NCBI GenBank assembly: GCA_013146195.2
Contig: CM028378.1
Span: forward strand, 11,151,350 to 11,215,349
From: Codonopsis lanceolata
Taxonomy: Eukaryota; Streptophyta; Magnoliopsida; Asterales; Campanulaceae
Direction of reading: 5' to 3'
DNA: 64,000 nucleotides
The stretch's first letter is position 1. Each line of letters starts with the position of its first letter. Both the position numbers and the translations under genes were made by a program. The notes beneath the pieces are model-generated. The model was given only the letters and a program-made list of their open reading frames with translations. It did not search any database and was not told where the DNA came from. Positions 57,145-64,000 of the stretch are shown here, one piece after another.

Positions 57145-57551
57145 TAGGCCTAGTAATTAGGTGAGTTGGATTAAGTTGGAATATGTAATGAGTTGAAACA
57201 TGTCCAAACCCGTTAGAACCCAAATATCAAATTAACGGGTTGAAATGAGTTGGGTCGAAATGAGTCAGATGAAACGAAGAACGGGTTAAAGCGGGTCGAC
57301 CCGGCTCAACTCAAAATTTCCCCCCAAAAAACATCAATTTGTAGCATAAAAAATTTATGGGTCGAAATGGGTAACGAGTCCTATCTGTGTTAACCCGACA
57401 CGACCCGTTAATATTATTAGGTTGAAACAGATTACCGACTTCAACCCAAAAATATTAATGGGTTGGATTGGGTAATTAGTGGGTTGTGTTAGATAATTAG
57501 TGGTTTGGGTTGGGTGGGTTAATGGGTAATGTGTTACAATTACCAAACCTA
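57145..57551. mobile_element. hAT-like MITE, weakly bounded
   Basis: The ends TAGGCCTAGTAATTAGG and (reversed) TAGGTTTGGTAATTGTAAC are related. The 8-bp flanks ATGACAGT and ATGAAAAT match at six positions. The interior is rich in GGGTTGAAATG and its variants, like the element at 20551. Confidence 0.45.
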
Positions 57552-57721
57552 ATGAAAATCTCAGTGAAACACACGTCGGCCAAGAAGTTAAAGACACATA
57601 TTTTGATAAACTTTAATTAAGGTCGCATGCACAATGGATTTAAAGAAGGTACATAAAATACAATTATTTATAATATTGTCGATTTTATTTTAAACAGTAA
57701 GCCAGGTCAAACAAGACGATT

Positions 57722-57935
57722 ATTTTATAATGGAAGGAGTATGTGTTTGTGTATGTCTTACAAATCGATATGTTGTTGATTGGAAACCGAAAAATAATAG
57801 TAGAATTAAACGATTATTTAATTACAATATTGATTTCTATATATTTTGTTGTTTTATTTTTTTTGAGATTGTTCTTTTTATAAGGATCATTTGTAAAATT
57901 TCTTCTGTTAGGAGTGTTACTTCTACGTATAAATG
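57722..57935 (-). repeat. Dispersed repeat family R, copy 5 (inverted)
   Basis: Reverse-complement match to about 19880-20060: GATTGGAAACCG, AACGATTATTTAATTACAAT and GTTAGGAGTGTTACTTCTAC correspond to the family blocks. Only part of the family unit is present; a separate piece may continue at 58258-58330. Confidence 0.65.
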
Positions 57936-57979
57936 AGTCGATTTATTTTTTGTGCGTGTTGAGTTGAGGAAAATTTGTA

Positions 57980-58237
57980 TTCCCTCAGTCCTTAAATTAT
58001 CGTCCTAGTTGACCCGACGCACGGATTAAGAAAAAACAATTGACTTGATTATTTATATTGGTTTAATGTGTAGTTTTCTTTAAAGCACATGTGTATGTGG
58101 CTTATAATTAAAGTAAGACGAAAAAATAAGGGTAAAGTGGTAAAAGTGATGTTCTAAAAAGGTAAATTTGAAACTGGACAATTATTTTGGGACGAACGAA
58201 AAAAGAAAGGGAGACTATAATTTAGGAACGGATGAAG
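57980..58237. mobile_element. Stowaway-like MITE
   Basis: 258 bases between TA dinucleotides. Ends TTCCCTCAGTCCTTAAATTA and (reversed) CTTCATCCGTTCCTAAATTA. Same family as 10883-11144. Confidence 0.85.
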
Positions 58238-58356
58238 TATTAAAAAGTAAAAGTTAACGTTTCCAAAGACACCTATTAATAGAATGTTTTGTCTAGAAAA
58301 ACATCTAGTAGGTGACATTGAAAATTGTGCATAAGTAGTCTTTATGGTAAAACATA

Positions 58357-58608
58357 TTCCCCATCCCAAAATTATGGTCATACTTTTCTTTTTTGTTCGT
58401 TCAAAATTAATTGTTTTGTTTGTTTTATTTGAAACTTTCTTTTCAGAACAACACTTTCACTATTTTATCATTACTTTTTCATCTTACTTTAATTATGAGC
58501 CACTTACATTTTAAAAGAAATTACACATCAAACCAATATTAATAATCAAGTCAATTATTGTTTCTTAATCTGTGTACCAGGACAAACCAAACTATTTTGG
58601 GACGGAGG
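58357..58608. mobile_element. Stowaway-like MITE (inverted relative to 57980)
   Basis: Begins TTCCCCATCCCAAAATTATG and ends TTTTGGGACGGAGG, with TA on both sides. The interior matches the reverse complement of the preceding MITE (AATTATGAGCCACTTACA, AATCAAGTCAATTATTG). Confidence 0.85.
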
Positions 58609-58613
58609 TAATA

Positions 58614-58883
58614 CTCCCTCCGTTCCAAAATATATATCGTTTTGGAGCTTTTCACACAAACTAAAGAAACATATTGTAAAGACTAAACTGTCCTTATTAG
58701 TTCAAACATTAATGAGATGTTTTTTAATACTCTTACCCAAAGAGTCAAAGACAAGTTATGAAGTCAATAATTATGGGTATAATTAGAAAGAAATGAAAAA
58801 AATTCATTGAAAAATGCAAAGTGACATCTATTTTAGAACAAAATATCTCTCCTAAAACGACATATATTATAGAACGGAGGGAG
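58614..58883. mobile_element. Stowaway-like MITE, complete (270 bp)
   Basis: CTCCCTCCGTTCCAAAATAT and (reversed) CTCCCTCCGTTCTATAATAT are the best-preserved TIRs in the window, flanked by TA at 58612-58613 and 58884-58885. It is a different subfamily from its neighbour, and the two lie five bases apart. Confidence 0.92.
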
Positions 58884-59149
58884 TACTATATTTAGTTTGT
58901 TAAGATATGCCAATAATACATAAGTTAGTCTAACCTTTGTGTATATAGAATGTTAAATTTTTAGGCGTTATTAATAATTGTAAAAGCTATTGTATGAATA
59001 TAATACTACTCCCAACTTCTTTTTCTTTTATTCAAATAAAGGGGAGCACCTTGCTAGCATGAAGAAAGCACTTATCTCCTCTTGTGGATTTCTTGGCCGA
59101 AGACTAGTGGTAGGTGGTCCAGAGCAAAAGTGGAGAAGTTTATTTTCAA

Positions 59150-59806
59150 AGTAGTAAGATCTTCTTGATCCAGATGCCATGCTAGGGATAAAGAACTCTA
59201 GGACATCCGAGGGAATTGTCTTGTTACAATTTCAATATATTGAGAGTGTACTCAAGAAATTCGATGCTTTTAATCTACCTTCAGCTAAGACTCCAGTACA
59301 CTTAAATCTATATTTAGCCAAAAAATAGAGGAGATTCAATATCAAAGTTTAAGTATGCACAGATTATTGACAGTTTAATGTACTTAACTAACTATACTCT
59401 TCCTGACATAGCTTACTCGATACACAAGCTAAGTAGATTCACGAGTAATCCAACTAATGACCATTGGACAGTATTGACAAGAGAACTCAGGTACTTAAAG
59501 CGCACCTTGAGGCATGGGATACATTACACCATATATCCAGCTGTATTAGAAGGATACTGTGATCCAAATTAGATATCGAACACAAAAGTCTCCAAGTCCA
59601 CTAGTGGATACGTGCTTACCAAAAGTGGAGGATCAGTGTCTTAGAAATCCTCTAAACAAACTTGCATAACTTGATCCATGATGGAATCAAATGTACCAAG
59701 CAGTTGGTGGAATGGGTCTAAAACCCACACAAACAGAAGTTCATAACGGTAACTCAATCATGATGAGTGGAGATCCCACAAACTTGGTTCATTGAGACAA
59801 CTACGT
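59150..59806 (+). pseudogene. Ty1/copia RT/RNase H remnant (copia-4)
   Basis: Reads LKKFDAFNLPSAKTPV, SLMYLTNYTLPDIAYSIHKL, DHWTVLTRELRYLKRTL and LEGYCDPN, then KSTSGYVL with stops. This is the connection between copia RT and RNase H. The RNase H core is deleted near 59695, and the text jumps to GGMGLKPTQTEVHNGN, the usual end of copia pol. The Sirevirus-like LTR interrupts it at 59807, so copia-4 was the target and is older. Confidence 0.88.
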
Positions 59807-60947
59807 TGTTAGTCGCAACGGGCACAATACTAGGCTAGAAGGGGGGGGGTTGAATAGTCGAGTTACACTTAAAAACTTTCAAGGCAATGTTCCAAAAATG
59901 TAGGCTGAAAACTATAGAAGTTAGAGCCATGGAAAGAACACTTGGAACAGATCACCAAGTCTGTTGCTAAGACCTATAGGCAGACTTGCAGTGCGTCTCA
60001 ATTTGCAATCAAGGAGTCAAGATGTAACAGATAGATAAACAGTTATGAAAGCAATACATAAATAGTAAATAACACAATGATTTTGAGATGGTTCGTACTG
60101 TAAAATAGTACTACGTACCTTGGATTTGAAAGTACACTATGTTTTCCACTAGATTTATTACAGAAATCTCTAACAGATCGTGTACAAAATATTTGACTTG
60201 TGTTTGGTGGGTGGTTAGTGAATATCTAGAAAACAGATAATCATTGTGACAGAAGAACAAATGAGATAACAACAAGAAAGAATAAGATGAATGCTAGAGA
60301 ATGGATAATCTTCTTGTTGTTGGTGAGGACTTCACAGATCTAATGAGATCACTTGAATGCACTGAAGATTGAACTTGTAAGTTGTCGTGTAGATTCAGAG
60401 CAAAGGCAAAGAGCTGTGTATTTCTGGACAACTTCTTTATCTTCAAGCGTAGTATATATATGAGTGATGATGATCTTGAGACCGTTGTGAAACAAGGAGG
60501 GGACAGCCGCAACTTGGAGTTTGATGATTCCTCAAACAATGATAAAGTGTTGCAGTTTTTCCTTGAATCGATCTAGAGCATTGTCTTGGAGTTTTGGTAG
60601 ATTCCTTTTGTCTAGGTAGTGGAGGCGTGCCCAACACTGTTCACTAGTGGGACTATTCCAACATTTGTCTTGGAACAATGATAGTGGGAACCCCACTACA
60701 TAGGAATCCTTAATATTGATATCTTCAATAACTCCACTAAGAGATGTCTTCAAATAAATATTCGAAGAAAATATTTATGTCTGAAATTCAAATAGCTTGG
60801 ACATCTTTGACCTTTGACTTCTAATGGGACAGCTAGCTGGCACGCAGAATGAAGTCTGCTAGTGAAGGCAGCGAAGGCTCGATGAAGTCCTGTGGTCAAG
60901 CGGTGGGGCGCTTGATGAGGTCTGTCGATCTTGCGAAGAGTCCAACA
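59807..60947 (-). repeat. Sirevirus-like 3' LTR (minus strand), 1.14 kb
   Basis: On the minus strand it starts TGTTGGACTC at 60947 and ends GACTAACA at 59807, with partly matching inverted ends. Near its end is TATTCAACCCCCCCCCTTCT, also found in the LTR fragment at 38778-39078. The env-like ORF lies upstream on the same strand, as in Sirevirus-type elements. Confidence 0.75.
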
Positions 60948-61500
60948 ATATTTTCTAAAGGCAAAATTCTATACACAGTTGTCACGCTAACTGGTACGCA
61001 ACTCATTTAGCCACTAAGTATAGAACCTAATATAATGTATGAACAAATGCAAATCTAAATAACATAATGAGAAACAACAATCTCCTCATATTTGCATCCG
61101 GTCATCATTACTACAAATGAGGGCTATGAAAACTTTAATGCTTAGGGATAGATAATAACATGTCAGAAGAGTTTGAAAATTTTATAACTGCAGACGTGCC
61201 TCTATCCTAAAGAAAGCCTCAGATGTAACGTCTAATCTAAGTGCATACAAGATAAGAGCATTGAACAACAAGCATAAGTAGATCAGAGCAATATTGTTTA
61301 AATAAATTTAAACAAGATGTTTAAATTCCAAGAATAAATATAACACTTAAAAGCACATATGGATTTAAAACATAAGATTTTTGAAAATATAACTATATTT
61401 CAAACAAGATGTTTAAATATACAGAGATTTTTTTTAATACAAAGATAGATACAAAGGAAGATACTGACTGTTAGAAATTTTTACCATGATCTTTTTTCCT
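60948..61500 (-). other. Spacer between env-like ORF and LTR
   Basis: AT-rich, with a repeated phrase (AAACAAGATGTTTAAAT, about 61311 and 61402). No recognisable coding sequence. Confidence 0.5.
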
Positions 61501-64000
61501 TTGCCTTTGTCAGCAGCTTATTGATCTTTACGTCTACGCTCGAGTTCTTCAACTCTTCTGGCGTAATCTTCGTCGGTATTCTGATGTCTGATGGAACGAG
61601 AATGGTAGTTAAGTTCTTCTCGAAGTCTGTTGATCTCGTCGATCAGCATAGTGTTCATAGATCTCATTCGTCTCTCCTCCGTGATGGCCAGATCATGATC
61701 TTGCTCAGCAGTAATTCTCTTTTGAGTTTCCTTCTGCAGGTGGTCGCTGATTTCAATGATGGGTGGGCAACCATGAGCAAGATAGAGGGTGAAGCTGTGG
61801 AAAAGCTGGTAAAAGAGTATAGAAAGTACGCGCATAGTCTCATTCCGCTGAGCTTCCATATTGATCTTTAGATCGGTAGACTCGTGCCTGAACTCCCCAA
61901 ATATTGTCCAAACATCATCCTGGAATTGTCGTAAGATTTTGGAGTATCTGGCGGCGGACTTGGATGACTCGGCAGCTACTTCAGCAGCAGTGGAGAGATG
62001 CTGGTTAATTCTCCAAGCCGAGTATAGTTTGCACCCAGTCTGTTCATGATTTCTTCATTATTGGCCAGATTGGGAGTAGAACGAAGGTCTACTGATATGG
62101 GTTCTGAAGGAGTTGAGGTTGAGGCGGTAGCAGCAGCAGCATGGTTGAAAATCTGCTGTTGGGGTGCAGAGTTGGAGGAGGAAGAGGTAGAGTCTGGGAT
62201 AGGTATAATGGGTGTTGAAGAGGAGGAGTTCGATTTAGCTAGAAAGGTAGGTGGAGTTGGTGGTATTTCAATATCTATGTCCGAATGATCACAGACATTG
62301 TATATGGAGGTAGGGATGGGATCAGAAGAGAACCAGTAATGTGGAGGATCATATGAAGGGTGCATTGGTCTCTTTGGTTTGGTAGCTGCTTGGATAGGTG
62401 GAGGTCTAGGATACAAATCCACTATAGAAGAAAGTTTAAAGATGAACTTTGTTACTGCTGAAGAAAGAGTGGATGGGTACCAGGGTGTATGTATGTATGG
62501 TATGGTTGGGTTTGGTTTGGATGGTAAGGAAGTATGGGTGGATGTTTATTGGTGAGAGGTGTGTTGGGGAGATGGAATTGGTGAAGATGATGGAGAGTAG
62601 TTGAATGATTGAGGAGGAAAATGGGTAGGTGATTGGGTAGGCTCCTCCTAGGTTATAGGCTCCTCCTAAGGGATAGACTCATCCAGAGGGGTTGGCTCCT
62701 CCTGGGTAGATGACCCAGTCGGTAAGGTTGAGGAAGGGGCATCAGTTGGTTTGGAGGATTGGTTGGTAGCAGACTTAGGTTTACGCCTTAGTGACTGAAC
62801 AGGGGGTTCAGGCACTTCATCGGCAGGGTTGGAAATGTCTGCTGGTGGTTGGTCAGAAAAGGTTCTACGCAGTCGCTTGCGTTTAGGTAAGAGAGAGGGT
62901 TGGTCAGTTGAAGGTTTTCTTTTGGCTTAGGACGGCTTGGAAGAGGGCTGAGTTTTGGTTGAAGAAAAGGGTTTTGGTTTTGAGGTTGGCTTGGAGGAAA
63001 AGGTTTGGATAGCAGTTGAAGATGCACCACCAATAGACTTGGCGACACGTTTGCTTACCTTCAACTCTGCCTTCAGCCAAGCAACTTGTTCAGCTTCAAA
63101 GTCTTCCTCTTGACTAGCACCGGTAGCCTTTTTTCGAAGGGTCTTCCCAACTTTGATAGCTTCATTATTTAGATCCCTCAATTCTTCCAATTCTTCTTGA
63201 GGGTCTCTAGCTACTTATCTAGCCTTTGTCTTCTCTACCTATCGTACAACTCTGGCAGCATCCCTGGCAGCCAGTGTAGCAACAGTGACTCGCCTGATCA
63301 CAAGCGTTGGTGGGTCTTCAAGCATGGTTGGCTTGAGTGCATGCAGTCCTTTGTGCTCTCTTCTTTTGTTCAAAGCAGTATAATAGCTTGTGAAGAAAGT
63401 TGTAGTCAGTTGTTTGTCCTTAGACACTTTCTTCAACTTAGATGGCTGAACAGTAGAGTTGACGACTGACTCTGCTCTTAGAAGAGCGTTGATGAGCCTG
63501 ACATAGGGCCGTTTGTAGTTAGCGTTGGCTTGGGCATTGGACAATTCGCATCATAAATCATCGTACATGATATTGGCCCAGTGCAGTTGCTTCTGGATGA
63601 ATATGCCAGAAGTGAGGGATAACTGTAGAGTGGTAAACACGTCATGGGTTCCATTCTTGAACAACATAGATTTGTCTATCAGGTGGCTGATGCAGTAGGC
63701 AACCGATGGAAAATCTCTTCTGGCCATTTTGCCTTATGATTCTTTTGAAGTTCCTTCTCCTCACATAGCTACGCATGTTGCATTCCTTTCAGCATTAGAC
63801 AGCTCCGTAAGTCCTTCGTTGGATACGCTGATGATTTTGGCAATGGACCTTGTACTTACTGAAATTGGCTAGCCACGTATCCATCCTCTTAGGCAGTGCT
63901 AACAATAGGGTCTGGCCACATCCTTTGGTAGAATTCTTCAGCGAGCAGGTTGCTGTAAGAATAGTCATTCAAAACAAACAGTGGAAGGATGCCAGAAGAA
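61501..64000 (-). pseudogene. Sirevirus-like env-like/extra ORF remnant, second element
   Basis: The minus strand carries a long broken protein that continues beyond the window. N-terminal side (63960-63540): DFPSVAYCISHLIDKSMLFK and LTSGIFIQKQLHWANIMYDD. Then ANYKRPYVRLINALLRAESV (63544-63239), a Lys/Glu-rich coiled segment (63190-62927), a Pro/Ser-rich stretch to about 62430, then Ser/Thr/Pro-rich text (62422-61976) and a C-terminal coiled-coil-like end (about 61860-61518) rich in Arg and Glu. This plan (globular domain, Pro/Ser-rich middle, coiled-coil end) is that of the extra ORF in Sirevirus-type copia elements. At least six stops or frame changes interrupt it. An infectious role is not established for this family. 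Confidence 0.72.

Overview
This window looks like intergenic DNA from a eudicot plant nuclear genome: AT-rich, packed with nested and decayed transposable elements, with long microsatellites and one run of 100 Ns. Evidence for a plant: Ty1/copia and Sirevirus-type LTR retrotransposons, an L1-type LINE with a C-terminal RNase H, CACTA, MULE, hAT and Stowaway-like DNA elements, Helitron remnants, tRNA-derived SINEs, a TRIM primed by initiator tRNA-Met, and a captured importin-5 fragment of plant type. No complete host gene is visible. I saw no CRISPR, bacterial operon or organellar block.

Layout. 1-6.3 kb: three head-to-tail Ty1/copia remnants (pol fragment with LTR start; RNase H fragment with LTR start; LTR plus truncated gag), with a CACTA end between the first two. 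6.3-9.2 kb: AT-rich repeats, a foldback element, and a hAT-like MITE nested in a Stowaway-like MITE. 9.3-12.7 kb: promoter and scattered exons of an unrecognised gene (copy A). 13.2-17.1 kb: a Tourist-like element, a Pack-MULE with a captured reading frame and a palindromic minisatellite, and a probable solo LTR. 18.3-24.1 kb: a second gene-fragment carrier, repeat family R (four of its five copies are in this half of the window), two hAT elements and a Stowaway-like MITE. 26.7-28.1 kb: copy B of the unknown gene, with three splice-compatible exons and a TRIM in its intron. 29.5-32.3 kb: a MULE-like element next to a double-ended gene-capturing element. 33.8-38.7 kb: 3' half of a Sirevirus-like element on the minus strand, ending at the assembly gap. 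40.1-52.0 kb: a LINE split by a 9.5-kb CACTA element. 52.5-56.0 kb: Helitron helicase fragment, then a 2.8-kb Pack-MULE carrying the N-terminal part of importin-5. 57-58.9 kb: a MITE cluster. 59.2-64.0 kb: a copia remnant with a second minus-strand Sirevirus-like element inserted in it.

The main biology is host-sequence capture by TIR transposons. Two MULE-type carriers have perfect 9-bp target duplications (14414-15673 and 53172-56016). A further family beginning GGCTTAAATC has 8-bp duplications (18305-19603 and 30352-32345). Target duplications and nesting give a partial insertion order. Coordinates of element ends were read by eye from terminal motifs and duplications; those without a duplication are approximate.
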